Shown one piece after another: positions 11,348 to 22,842 of a DNA stretch of 64,000 bases. A model generated the notes under the pieces. The model worked only from the letters and a program-made list of their open reading frames with translations. It did no database searches and was not told the origin of the DNA. The stretch spans positions 18,288,072 through 18,352,071 of the forward strand of contig NC_092091.1 of the NCBI RefSeq assembly GCF_045679555.1, written 5' to 3'. This stretch comes from Salvelinus alpinus (taxonomy: Eukaryota > Chordata > Actinopteri > Salmoniformes > Salmonidae). Position 1 is the stretch's first letter. The number at the start of each line of letters is the position of its first letter. The translations under genes were made by a program, and so were the position numbers.

Positions 11348-11820
11348 TGTTCAACTTGCAGATCGATGTGCCACAGAGTGGACTCTGAAATTTGCAATGG
11401 CACCATGCAATGCACCCTGGACTGAAGAGGCAGACATAGGAGAAATGTGCTAGATCCTCTGTTAAATTACACAGTTCTTGAGGTTGGAATAACGCAAGAA
11501 TATGATCAATGGCTCATTCGAGAGAAGACAACCTTGCGAGTTGACATTGCCCAGTATTGAAATCTGACATGTATGATAGACAATTTCACAATCTAAAAGT
11601 CTTATTTCTATTAACTTCCAGTGTAGTGAGAGTGGCTTTATCGTAATGCTACTTCATACCGGCCAAATTTCTGCCTGCTTGAAGGCCAATACCTCCGATA
11701 AACATGAAATGACCTAGGGAATCGATAGGACATTACTCAGATGCATAAAAGCAATAACATTCAAAATGGGTGAATCTTTCCTTTAAGCCTATGAAACGCT
11801 GCTCTAAGATACTTCTACAA
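11348..11820. other. Unassigned sequence before the LINE array
   Basis: No gene or repeat family recognised. The expected mrps35 exon 4 (the segment following HCEALK) was looked for here and not found. Confidence 0.45.
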
Positions 11821-12729
11821 TGTATACCTTTTTCATAGCGCTGTATGATTGAAGTTCGTCCAAGGTGGCTTAGCAGTTCAGATGTCTTTTTCTGTTCCGT
11901 ATTGTTCGTGTCCTGTATATATATATATTTACACCTTTCTTCGCATATCTTTTATCTATTTTATTATCCAAGAACTCAACTACAAAAGCTTTCCTGCAAA
12001 AGCTTTCCTGCAACCCGCTTCACCAATTACAAAAAGTATTATTTACCTCAATCTGAAAATCCATCGTGGAAGCTAGCCAGGGGCTAATTCAGAAGCTAGC
12101 CTGAAAGCTAACCAGAAGCTACTCCGATAGCTAGCCAGAAGCTAATCTGTAGCTGCCCCGAAATTAGCCGGTTTGCTGGCTAGCGTTGGTGTTTCAGCTG
12201 CCCACGTTTAGTGGTCATCAGCTATTCCTTTAGCTCGATAATCTACCGGCACTTTTGTGCAACGCGACTCGGACCGGAGCATTCCGGGACTCTTTTTCTC
12301 TCAGTTTCCCCGGATTCCAGCCGCAGGCTCTGGACACTTGTACCTTGATTTCGCAGCTAGCTAGCTGCAAACCGTGTGACTATTGGCTTACGTCGACCCC
12401 GGAGCAAACTCTAATCATTCTGGAGCTAGCCAGCTGAGGAGTTCCATCACCATCCGGACCCGTTTCTTTTGTTGCTGCTGCAGATACGGAACCCCACCGG
12501 GCCTTCACGACTGACTGCCGCGACTGACTGCCGACGTTATCTGCCCGAGGGATTTATCCAACTGGCACCTCCGTCCCGACGTTACCTGAACGCTCATCTG
12601 AGGCCCGCTAATCGTTAGCTGTCTTATCGGCTGCTATTTGAACAAGTATATTGGACAACTATTATTATTATTATTATTTATTTATTTTATTTTTTCCTTG
12701 GGTCACTATATCTATTTTGCCAATTTGGA

Positions 12730-15700
12730 TTGATCCCCTCTACCACACGGAACCCCACTACACGGAACCCCACTAACCTACCGACGGAAACGCACGAGGT
12801 ATCTACAAACAGACCTCCATCCTATGCTGCTACCGATAGCCATATACCCGGCCAGCTGTCTGGATCGCCACGACCCCAACCAACCTCTACTCACTGGACC
12901 CTTATTGATCACTCGATTAGCATGCCTCTCCTTAATGTAAATATGCCTTGTCCATTGCTGTTCTGGTTAGTGTTTATTGGCTTATTTCACTGTAGAGATT
13001 CTAGCCCTGCTCTCTATACCATATCCAACCTCTCAGTTCCACCACCCACATATGCGATGACATCACCTGGTTTCAATGATGTTTCTAGAGACAATATCTC
13101 TCTCATCATCACTCAATACCTAGGTTTACCTCCACTGTATTCACATCCTACCATACCTTTGTCTGTACATTATTCCTTTAAACTATTTTATCGCCCCCAG
13201 AAACCTCCTTTTACTCTCTGCTCTAGTAGCTCTAGGCGACCAATTCTCATAGCTTTTAGCCGTACCCTTATCCTACTCCTCCTCTGTTCCTCTGGTGATG
13301 TAGAGGTGAATCCAGGCCCTGCAGTACCTGGCTCCACTCCTATTCCCCAGGCGCTCTCTTTTGATGACTTCTGTAACCGTAATAGCCTTGGCTTCATGCA
13401 TGTTAACATTAGAAGCCTCCTCCCTAAGTTTGTTTTGTTCACTGCTTTAGCACACTCTGCCAACCCGGATGTTTTAGCCGTGTCTGAATCCTGGCTTAGA
13501 AAGACCACCAAAAATTCAGACATTTTCATCCCCAATTACAAGATTTTCAGACAAGATAGAACGGCCAAAGGGGGCGGTGTTGCAATCTACTGCAAAGACT
13601 GCCTGCAGAGTTCTGTTATACTATCCAGGTCTGTTCCCAAACAATTTGAACTTCTACTTTTAAAAATCCACCTCTCTAAAAACAAGTCTCTCACCGTTGC
13701 CGCCTGCTATAGACCACCCTCTGCCCCCAGCTGTGCTCTGGACACTATATGTGAACTGATTGCCCCCCATCTATCTTCAGAGCTCGTGCTGCTAGGCGAC
13801 CTAAATTTGAACATGCTCAACACCCCAGCCACCCTACAATCTAAGCTTGATGCCCTCAATCTCACACAAATTATAAATGAACCTACCAGGTACCACCCCA
13901 ATTCCGTAAACACGGGTACCCTCATAGATATCATCCTAACAAACTTGCCCTCCAAATACACCTCTGCTGTTTTCAACCAAGATCTCAGCGATCACTGCCT
14001 CATTGCCTGCATCCGTAATGGGTCAGCGGTCAAACGACCTCCACTCATCACTGTCAAACGCTCCCTGAAACACTTCAGCGAGCAGGCCTTTCTAATCGAC
14101 CTGGCCGGGGTATCCTGGAAGGATATTGATCTCATCCCGTCAGTAGAGGATGCCTGGTCATTTTTTTTAAATGCCTTCCTCACCATCTTGAATAAGCATG
14201 CCCCATTCAAGAAATTTAGAACCAGGAACAGATATAGCCCTTGGTTCTCTCCTGACCTGACTGCCCTTAACCAACAGAAAAACATCCTATGGCGTTCTGC
14301 ATTAGCATCGAACAGCCCCCGTGATATGCAACTTTTCAGGGAAGCCAGAAACCAATATACACAGGCAGTTAGAACAGCCAAGGCTAGCTTTTTCAAGCAG
14401 AAATTTGCTTCCTGCAACACAAATTCAAAAAAGTTCTGGGACACCGTAAAGTCCATGGAGAATAAGAACACCTCCTCCCAGCTTCCAACCGCTCTGAAGA
14501 TAGGAAACACTGTCACCACCGACAAATCCACTATAATTGAGAATTTCAATAAGCATTTTTCTACGGCTGGCCATGCTTTCCACCTGGCTACCCCTACCCC
14601 GGACAACAGCACTGCCCTCCCCTCTGCTACTCGCCCAAGCCTTCCCCATTTCTCTTTCTCCCAAATACAGTCAGCTGATGTTCTAAATGAGCTGCAAAAT
14701 CTGGACCCTTACAAATCAGCCGGGCTAGATAATCTGGACCCTTTCTTTCTAAAACTATCTGCTGAAATTGTTGCCACCCCTATTACTAGCCTCTTCAACC
14801 TCTCTTTCGTGTCGTCTGAGATCCCCAAAGATTGGAAAGCAGCTGCGGTTATCCCCCTCTTCAAAGGGGGTGACACCCTTGACCCTAACTGCTACAGACC
14901 TATATCTATCCTACCCTGCCTTTCTAAGGTCTTCGAAAGCCAAGTCAACAAACAGATTACCGACCATTTCGAATCCCACCACACCTTCTCCGCAATGCAA
15001 TCTGGTTTCAGAGCTGGTCATGGGTGCACCTCAGCCACGCTCAAGGTCATAAACGATATCGTAACCGCCATCGATAGGAAACAATACTGTGCAGCCGTAT
15101 TCATTGACCTGGCCAAGGCCTTTGACTCTGTCAATCACCACATCCTCATTGGCAGACTCGACAGCCTTGGTTTCTCTAATGATTGCCTCGCCTGGTTCAC
15201 CAACTACTTCTCTGATCGAGTTCAGTGTGTCAAATCGGAGGGTCTGTTGTCCGGGCCTCTGGCAGTCTCTATGGGGGTGCCACAGGGTTCAATTCTTGGA
15301 CCGACTCTCTTCTCTGTTTACATCAATGATGTCGCTCTTGCTGCTGGTGATTCTCTGATCCACCTCTACGCAGACGACACTATTCTGTATACTTCTGGCC
15401 CTTCTTTTGACACTGTGTTAACAACCCTCCAGGCGAGCTTCAATGCCATACAACTCTCCTTCCGTGGCCTCCAACTGCTCTTAAATACAAGTAAAACCAA
15501 ATGCATGCTCTTCAACCGATCACTGCCTGCTCCTGCCCGCCTGTCCAACATCACTACTTTGGACGGCTCTGACTTAGAATATGTGGACACCTACAAATAC
15601 CTAGGTGTCTGGTTAGACTGTAAACTCTCCTTCCAGACTCACATCAAACATCTCCAATCCAAAGTCAAATCTAGAATTGGCTTCCTATTCCGCAACAAAG

Positions 15701-16212
15701 CATCCTTTACTCATGCTGCCAAACATACCCTTGTAAAACTGACCATCCTACCAATCCTCGACTTCGGTGATGTCATTTACAAAATAGCCTCCAAAACCCT
15801 ACTCAATAAATTGGATGCAGTCTATCACAGTGCCATCCGTTTTGTCACCAAAGCCCCATATACTACCCACCACTGCGACCTGTACACTCTCGTTGGCTGG
15901 CCCTCGCTTCATACTCGTCGCCAAACCCACTGGTTCCAGGTCATCTACAAGACCCTGCTAGGTAAAGTCCCCCCTTATCTCAGCTCGCTGGTCACCATAG
16001 CAGCACCTACCTGTAGCACGCGCTCCAGCAGGTATATCTCTCTAGTCACCCCCAAAACCAATTCTTCCTTTGGACGCCTCTCCTTCCAGTTCTCTGCTGC
16101 CAATGACTGGAACGAACTACAAAAATCTCTGAAACTGGAAACACCTATCTCCCTCACTAGCTTTAAGCACCAGCTGTCAGAGCAGCTCATAGATTACTGC
16201 ACCTGTACATAA
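12730..16212 (+). CDS. LINE polyprotein: APE endonuclease and reverse transcriptase, intact
   Basis: An uninterrupted frame of 1,160 residues. Residues 1-189 are a variable, partly hydrophobic leader. Residues 190-197 read DVEVNPGP, the 2A-like ribosome-skipping motif, after the hydrophobic run LILLLLCSS. The APE-type endonuclease follows: HVNIRSL (N225), SESWL (E253), GGGVAIY (281-287), CYRPP (Y327), LGDLNL (D357, N359), DIILTN (D400) and SDH (420-422). The reverse transcriptase has FIDLAKAFD (D793), MGVPQGSILGP (848-858) and the catalytic YADD (880-883). The C-terminus carries the usual YLGVWLD and downstream thumb region. All expected catalytic residues are present, so this copy may encode active enzyme. 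Expression is not shown. Two other copies of the same unit are interrupted by a stop. Confidence 0.93.
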   Translation: MIPSTTRNPTTRNPTNLPTETHEVSTNRPPSYAATDSHIPGQLSGSPRPQPTSTHWTLIDHSISMPLLNVNMPCPLLFWLVFIGLFHCRDSSPALYTISNLSVPPPTYAMTSPGFNDVSRDNISLIITQYLGLPPLYSHPTIPLSVHYSFKLFYRPQKPPFTLCSSSSRRPILIAFSRTLILLLLCSSGDVEVNPGPAVPGSTPIPQALSFDDFCNRNSLGFMHVNIRSLLPKFVLFTALAHSANPDVLAVSESWLRKTTKNSDIFIPNYKIFRQDRTAKGGGVAIYCKDCLQSSVILSRSVPKQFELLLLKIHLSKNKSLTVAACYRPPSAPSCALDTICELIAPHLSSELVLLGDLNLNMLNTPATLQSKLDALNLTQIINEPTRYHPNSVNTGTLIDIILTNLPSKYTSAVFNQDLSDHCLIACIRNGSAVKRPPLITVKRSLKHFSEQAFLIDLAGVSWKDIDLIPSVEDAWSFFLNAFLTILNKHAPFKKFRTRNRYSPWFSPDLTALNQQKNILWRSALASNSPRDMQLFREARNQYTQAVRTAKASFFKQKFASCNTNSKKFWDTVKSMENKNTSSQLPTALKIGNTVTTDKSTIIENFNKHFSTAGHAFHLATPTPDNSTALPSATRPSLPHFSFSQIQSADVLNELQNLDPYKSAGLDNLDPFFLKLSAEIVATPITSLFNLSFVSSEIPKDWKAAAVIPLFKGGDTLDPNCYRPISILPCLSKVFESQVNKQITDHFESHHTFSAMQSGFRAGHGCTSATLKVINDIVTAIDRKQYCAAVFIDLAKAFDSVNHHILIGRLDSLGFSNDCLAWFTNYFSDRVQCVKSEGLLSGPLAVSMGVPQGSILGPTLFSVYINDVALAAGDSLIHLYADDTILYTSGPSFDTVLTTLQASFNAIQLSFRGLQLLLNTSKTKCMLFNRSLPAPARLSNITTLDGSDLEYVDTYKYLGVWLDCKLSFQTHIKHLQSKVKSRIGFLFRNKASFTHAAKHTLVKLTILPILDFGDVIYKIASKTLLNKLDAVYHSAIRFVTKAPYTTHHCDLYTLVGWPSLHTRRQTHWFQVIYKTLLGKVPPYLSSLVTIAAPTCSTRSSRYISLVTPKTNSSFGRLSFQFSAANDWNELQKSLKLETPISLTSFKHQLSEQLIDYCTCT
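13297..13320 (+). other. 2A-like ribosome-skipping motif in the LINE frame
   Basis: Encodes DVEVNPGP (residues 190-197), fitting the D(V/I)ExNPGP consensus exactly. Skipping between Gly196 and Pro197 would separate a leader of about 196 residues from the endonuclease and RT part. The identical motif is at 19204-19227 and 25111-25134 in the other copies. Confidence 0.85.
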
Positions 16213-16667
16213 CCCATCTACAATTTAGCCCAAACAACTACCTCTTTACCTACTGTATTTATTTATTAATTTATTTTGCTCCTTTGCACCCCATTATTTC
16301 TGTCTCTACTTTGCACTTTCTTCCACTGCAAACCAACCATTCCATTGTTTTTTTAGTTTTTATTTTACTTGCTGTGTTGTACTCACTTCGCCTCCATGGC
16401 CTTTTATATTTTTATTTATTTATACATATATTTGTTTGCCTTCACCTCCCTTATCTCACCTCACTTGCTCACATTGTATATAGACTTATTATTTTTTTTT
16501 TCACTGTATTATTGACTATATGTTTGTTTTACTCCATGTGTAACTATGTGTTGTTGTATGTGTCGAACTGCTTTGCTTTATCTTGGCCAGGTCGCAATTG
16601 TAAATGAGAACGTGTTCTCAATTTGCCTACCTGGTTAAATAAAGGTTAAATAAAATAAATAAAAAAA

Positions 16668-16935
16668 TTGCAATATTCCATCATATGAACATACTTGTCA
16701 CAAATAGAGAACGTCAATAGGCATGGAACCTAAAAACAATTGACAGTTATCCCTAGAAGAATTGTGATTAATCGCCAGCGATCTGCTCCACTGACACTTT
16801 TCCCTTAGATTACGACCTCAACACAGGAATTATTTAGCCATTAATCCCCCTGGATTAGCATGAGAATCAAAGATAGATTGATATAATCTGAATGAAAAGA
16901 TAATACTCTTGCATCCCTCTTAGTTGCTATCCAAC
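16668..16935. other. Spacer between LINE and Tc1 part (in every tandem unit)
   Basis: A 268-bp non-coding segment starting near TTGCAATATTCCATCATATG. It belongs to neither recognised element and is repeated in each unit (22575-22842 and 28482-28749). It is probably the original genomic sequence between the LINE insertion and the Tc1. Confidence 0.6.
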
Positions 16936-17727
16936 TAAGTATTCTGACTCTTTACTATGAGACTCTCAGCTGCATCCTGTTTCCATTGGTCATCCTTGAG
17001 TGTTCTACAACTTGATTGGAGTCCACCTGTGGTAAATTCAATTGATTGGACATGATTTGGAAAGGCACATGCCCATCTATATAATGTCCCACAGTTGACA
17101 GGGCATGTCAGAGCAGAAACCAAGCCATGAGGTCAAAGGAATTGTCTATGGAGCTCAGAGACAAGATTGTTTCGAGGCACAGATCTGGGGAAGGGTACCA
17201 AAACATTTCTGCTGCATTGAAGGTCCCCAAGAACACAGTGGCCTCCATTTTATAAATGGAATAAATTTGGGACCACCAAGACTCTTCCTAGAGCTGGCCA
17301 CCCGGCCAAACTGGGCAATCAGGGGAGAAGTGCCTTGGTCAGGGAGGTGACCAAAAATCCGATGGTCACTGACAGAGCTCCAGAGTTCCTCTGTGGAAAT
17401 GGAAGACCTTCCAGAAGGACAACCATCTCTGCAGCACTCCACCAATCAGGCCTTTATGGTAGAGTGGCCAGACGGAAGCAACTCCTCAATAAAAGGCACA
17501 TGACAGCCCGCTTGGAGTTTGCCAAAAGGCATCTAATGGACTCAGACCCTGAGAAACAAGATTCTCTGGTCTGATGAAACCAAGATTAAACACTCTGGCC
17601 TAAATGCCAAGCGTCACGTCTGCAGGAAACCTGGCACCATCCCTTCAGTGAACTGTGTTGGCAGCATTATGTTATGGGGTTGTTTTTCAGCGGCAGGGAC
17701 TGGGAGACTAGTCAGGATCGAGGTAAA
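16936..17727 (+). mobile_element. Tc1-like element, 5' part (unit 1)
   Basis: Resembles the widespread salmonid Tc1 family whose termini read CAGTGCATTCGGAAAGTATT. It lacks the left terminal repeat (starts at AAGTATTCTGAC) and stops at GGATCGAGGTAAA. It carries broken transposase N-terminal coding (frames with TTISAALHQSGLYGRVARRK and TARLEFAKRHLMDS). It is cut at the tandem-unit boundary and does not continue until after unit 3. Confidence 0.88.
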
Positions 17728-18636
17728 TGTATACCTTTTTCATAGCGCTGTATGATTGAAGTTCGTCCAAGGTGGCTTAGCAGTTCAGACGTCTTTTTCT
17801 GTTCCGTATTGTTCGTGTCCTGTATATATATATATTTACACCTTTCTTCGCATATCTTTTATCTATTTTATTATCCAAGAACTCAACTACAAAAGCTTTC
17901 CTGCAAAAGCTTTCCTGCAACCCGCTTCACCAATTACAAAAAGTATTATTTACCTCAATCTGAAAATCCATCGTGGAAGCTAGCCAGGGGCTAATTCAGA
18001 AGCTAGCCTGAAAGCTAACCAGAAGCTACTCCGATAGCTAGCCAGAAGCTAATCTGTAGCTGCCCCGAAATTAGCCGGTTTGCTGGCTAGCGTTGGTGTT
18101 TCAGCTGCCCACGTTTAGTGGTCATCAGCTATTCCTTTAGCTCGATAATCTACCGGCACTTTTGTGCAACGCGACTCGGACCGGAGCATTCCGGGACTCT
18201 TTTTCTCTCAGTTTCCCCGGATTCCAGCCGCAGGCTCTGGACACTTGTACCTTGATTTCGCAGCTAGCTAGCTGCAAACCGTGTGACTATTGGCTTACGT
18301 CGACCCCGGAGCAAACTCTAATCATTCTGGAGCTAGCCAGCTGAGGAGTTCCATCACCATCCGGACCCGTTTCTTTTGTTGCTGCTGCAGATACGGAACC
18401 CCACCGGGCCTTCACGACTGACTGCCGCGACTGACTGCCGACGTTATCTGCCCGAGGGATTTATCCAACTGGCACCTCCGTCCCGACGTTACCTGAACGC
18501 TCATCTGAGGCCCGCTAATCGTTAGCTGTCTTATCGGCTGCTATTTGAACAAGTATATTGGACAACTATTATTATTATTATTATTTATTTATTTTATTTT
18601 TTCCTTGGGTCACTATATCTATTTTGCCAATTTGGA

Positions 18637-21600
18637 TTGATCCCCTCTACCACACGGAACCCCACTACACGGAACCCCACTAACCTACCGACGGAAACGC
18701 ACGAGGTATCTACAAACAGACCTCCATCCTATGCTGCTACCGATAGCCATATACCCGGCCAGCTGTCTGGATCGCCACGACCCCAACCAACCTCTACTCA
18801 CTGGACCCTTATTGATCACTCGATTAGCATGCCTCTCCTTAATGTAAATATGCCTTGTCCATTGCTGTTCTGGTTAGTGTTTATTGGCTTATTTCACTGT
18901 AGAGATTCTAGCCCTGCTCTCTATACCATATCCAACCTCTCAGTTCCACCACCCACATATGCGATGACATCACCTGGTTTCAATGATGTTTCTAGAGACA
19001 ATATCTCTCTCATCATCACTCAATACCTAGGTTTACCTCCACTGTATTCACATCCTACCATACCTTTGTCTGTACATTATTCCTTTAAACTATTTTATCG
19101 CCCCCAGAAACCTCCTTTTACTCTCTGCTCTAGTAGCTCTAGGCGACCAATTCTCATAGCTTTTAGCCGTACCCTTATCCTACTCCTCCTCTGTTCCTCT
19201 GGTGATGTAGAGGTGAATCCAGGCCCTGCAGTACCTGGCTCCACTCCTATTCCCCAGGCGCTCTCTTTTGATGACTTCTGTAACCGTAATAGCCTTGGCT
19301 TCATGCATGTTAACATTAGAAGCCTCCTCCCTAAGTTTGTTTTGTTCACTGCTTTAGCACACTCTGCCAACCCGGATGTTTTAGCCGTGTCTGAATCCTG
19401 GCTTAGAAAGACCACCAAAAATTCAGACATTTTCATCCCCAATTACAAGATTTTCAGACAAGATAGAACGGCCAAAGGGGGCGGTGTTGCAATCTACTGC
19501 AAAGACTGCCTGCAGAGTTCTGTTATACTATCCAGGTCTGTTCCCAAACAATTTGAACTTCTACTTTTAAAAATCCACCTCTCTAAAAACAAGTCTCTCA
19601 CCGTTGCCGCCTGCTATAGACCACCCTCTGCCCCCAGCTGTGCTCTGGACACTATATGTGAACTGATTGCCCCCCATCTATCTTCAGAGCTCGTGCTGCT
19701 AGGCGACCTAAATTTGAACATGCTCAACACCCCAGCCACCCTACAATCTAAGCTTGATGCCCTCAATCTCACACAAATTATAAATGAACCTACCAGGTAC
19801 CACCCCAATTCCGTAAACACGGGTACCCTCATAGATATCATCCTAACAAACTTGCCCTCCAAATACACCTCTGCTGTTTTCAACCAAGATCTCAGCGATC
19901 ACTGCCTCATTGCCTGCATCCGTAATGGGTCAGCGGTCAAACGACCTCCACTCATCACTGTCAAACGCTCCCTGAAACACTTCAGCGAGCAGGCCTTTCT
20001 AATCGACCTGGCCGGGGTATCCTGGAAGGATATTGATCTCATCCCGTCAGTAGAGGATGCCTGGTCATTTTTTTAAAATGCCTTCCTCACCATCTTGAAT
20101 AAGCATGCCCCATTCAAGAAATTTAGAACCAGGAACAGATATAGCCCTTGGTTCTCTCCTGACCTGACTGCCCTTAACCAACAGAAAAACATCCTATGGC
20201 GTTCTGCATTAGCATCGAACAGCCCCCGTGATATGCAACTTTTCAGGGAAGCCAGAAACCAATATACACAGGCAGTTAGAACAGCCAAGGCTAGCTTTTT
20301 CAAGCAGAAATTTGCTTCCTGCAACACAAATTCAAAAAAGTTCTGGGACACCGTAAAGTCCATGGAGAATAAGAACACCTCCTCCCAGCTTCCAACCGCT
20401 CTGAAGATAGGAAACACTGTCACCACCGACAAATCCACTATAATTGAGAATTTCAATAAGCATTTTTCTACGGCTGGCCATGCTTTCCACCTGGCTACCC
20501 CTACCCCGGACAACAGCACTGCCCTCCCCTCTGCTACTCGCCCAAGCCTTCCCCATTTCTCTTTCTCCCAAATACAGTCAGCTGATGTTCTAAATGAGCT
20601 GCAAAATCTGGACCCTTACAAATCAGCCGGGCTAGATAATCTGGACCCTTTCTTTCTAAAACTATCTGCTGAAATTGTTGCCACCCCTATTACTAGCCTC
20701 TTCAACCTCTCTTTCGTGTCGTCTGAGATCCCCAAAGATTGGAAAGCAGCTGCGGTTATCCCCCTCTTCAAAGGGGGTGACACCCTTGACCCTAACTGCT
20801 ACAGACCTATATCTATCCTACCCTGCCTTTCTAAGGTCTTCGAAAGCCAAGTCAACAAACAGATTACCGACCATTTCGAATCCCACCACACCTTCTCCGC
20901 AATGCAATCTGGTTTCAGAGCTGGTCATGGGTGCACCTCAGCCACGCTCAAGGTCATAAACGATATCGTAACCGCCATCGATAGGAAACAATACTGTGCA
21001 GCCGTATTCATTGACCTGGCCAAGGCCTTTGACTCTGTCAATCACCACATCCTCATTGGCAGACTCGACAGCCTTGGTTTCTCTAATGATTGCCTCGCCT
21101 GGTTCACCAACTACTTCTCTGATCGAGTTCAGTGTGTCAAATCGGAGGGTCTGTTGTCCGGGCCTCTGGCAGTCTCTATGGGGGTGCCACAGGGTTCAAT
21201 TCTTGGACCGACTCTCTTCTCTGTTTACATCAATGATGTCGCTCTTGCTGCTGGTGATTCTCTGATCCACCTCTACGCAGACGACACTATTCTGTATACT
21301 TCTGGCCCTTCTTTTGACACTGTGTTAACAACCCTCCAGGCGAGCTTCAATGCCATACAACTCTCCTTCCGTGGCCTCCAACTGCTCTTAAATACAAGTA
21401 AAACCAAATGCATGCTCTTCAACCGATCACTGCCTGCTCCTGCCCGCCTGTCCAACATCACTACTTTGGACGGCTCTGACTTAGAATATGTGGACACCTA
21501 CAAATACCTAGGTGTCTGGTTAGACTGTAAACTCTCCTTCCAGACTCACATCAAACATCTCCAATCCAAAGTCAAATCTAGAATTGGCTTCCTATTCCGC

Positions 21601-22119
21601 AACAAAGCATCCTTTACTCATGCTGCCAAACATACCCTTGTAAAACTGACCATCCTACCAATCCTCGACTTCGGTGATGTCATTTACAAAATAGCCTCCA
21701 AAACCCTACTCAATAAATTGGATGCAGTCTATCACAGTGCCATCCGTTTTGTCACCAAAGCCCCATATACTACCCACCACTGCGACCTGTACACTCTCGT
21801 TGGCTGGCCCTCGCTTCATACTCGTCGCCAAACCCACTGGTTCCAGGTCATCTACAAGACCCTGCTAGGTAAAGTCCCCCCTTATCTCAGCTCGCTGGTC
21901 ACCATAGCAGCACCTACCTGTAGCACGCGCTCCAGCAGGTATATCTCTCTAGTCACCCCCAAAACCAATTCTTCCTTTGGACGCCTCTCCTTCCAGTTCT
22001 CTGCTGCCAATGACTGGAACGAACTACAAAAATCTCTGAAACTGGAAACACCTATCTCCCTCACTAGCTTTAAGCACCAGCTGTCAGAGCAGCTCATAGA
22101 TTACTGCACCTGTACATAA
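18637..22119 (+). pseudogene. LINE polyprotein copy 2, nonsense mutation
   Basis: Identical in layout to copy 1, but codon 480 is TAA (20074-20076) where copy 1 has TTA. The change is a single T to A at 20075 within a T/A run, with no change of length. The frame continues unchanged after the stop, so the upstream part (479 residues: leader, 2A-like motif and endonuclease) and the downstream part (from Met at 20095: reverse transcriptase, YADD intact) are each still open. The stop separates endonuclease from RT, so an ordinary retrotransposition protein is not made. Confidence 0.93.
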
Positions 22120-22842
22120 CCCATCTACAATTTAGCCCAAACAACTACCTCTTTACCTACTGTATTTATTTATTAATTTATTTTGCTCCTTTGCACCCCA
22201 TTATTTCTGTCTCTACTTTGCACTTTCTTCCACTGCAAACCAACCATTCCATTGTTTTTTTAGTTTTTATTTTACTTGCTGTGTTGTACTCACTTCGCCT
22301 CCATGGCCTTTTATATTTTTATTTATTTATACATATATTTGTTTGCCTTCACCTCCCTTATCTCACCTCACTTGCTCACATTGTATATAGACTTATTATT
22401 TTTTTTTTCACTGTATTATTGACTATATGTTTGTTTTACTCCATGTGTAACTATGTGTTGTTGTATGTGTCGAACTGCTTTGCTTTATCTTGGCCAGGTC
22501 GCAATTGTAAATGAGAACGTGTTCTCAATTTGCCTACCTGGTTAAATAAAGGTTAAATAAAATAAATAAAAAAATTGCAATATTCCATCATATGAACATA
22601 CTTGTCACAAATAGAGAACGTCAATAGGCATGGAACCTAAAAACAATTGACAGTTATCCCTAGAAGAATTGTGATTAATCGCCAGCGATCTGCTCCACTG
22701 ACACTTTTCCCTTAGATTACGACCTCAACACAGGAATTATTTAGCCATTAATCCCCCTGGATTAGCATGAGAATCAAAGATAGATTGATATAATCTGAAT
22801 GAAAAGATAATACTCTTGCATCCCTCTTAGTTGCTATCCAAC

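Larger units (their letters stand above)
11821..16667 (+). mobile_element. Full-length-looking LINE (L2/CR1-like), copy 1
   Basis: A long 5' leader (with a cluster of GCTAGC motifs at 12067-12190) precedes one long open frame (12730-16212). The 3' UTR ends GCCTACCTGG then TTAAATAAAGGTTAAATAAA. The short A-rich tail and the shared tail with the SINEs of this window fit the salmonid LINE that mobilises HpaI-type SINEs. Clade placement (L2 or CR1) is from motif memory only. Confidence 0.9.
11821..17727 (+). repeat. Tandem unit 1 of 3 (5,907 bp): LINE, spacer, Tc1 5' part
   Basis: It begins TGTATACCTTTTTCATAGCG. The unit holds a LINE (11821-16667), a 268-bp unclassified spacer and a Tc1 5' part (16936-17727). 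The left junction is CTACAA then TGTATACC. The inter-unit junction is GGTAAA then TGTATACC, sharing only AA, so the duplication arose between non-homologous ends. Confidence 0.95.

Noticed and set aside
12255-12437. Small upstream frame in the LINE leader
   Set aside because: It is present in all copies, but the composition is that of leader sequence and there is no support for translation.
13188-14664. Minus-strand frames of 79-206 codons within the LINE
   Set aside because: They are shadows of the LINE coding frame on the other strand, with no family resemblance.
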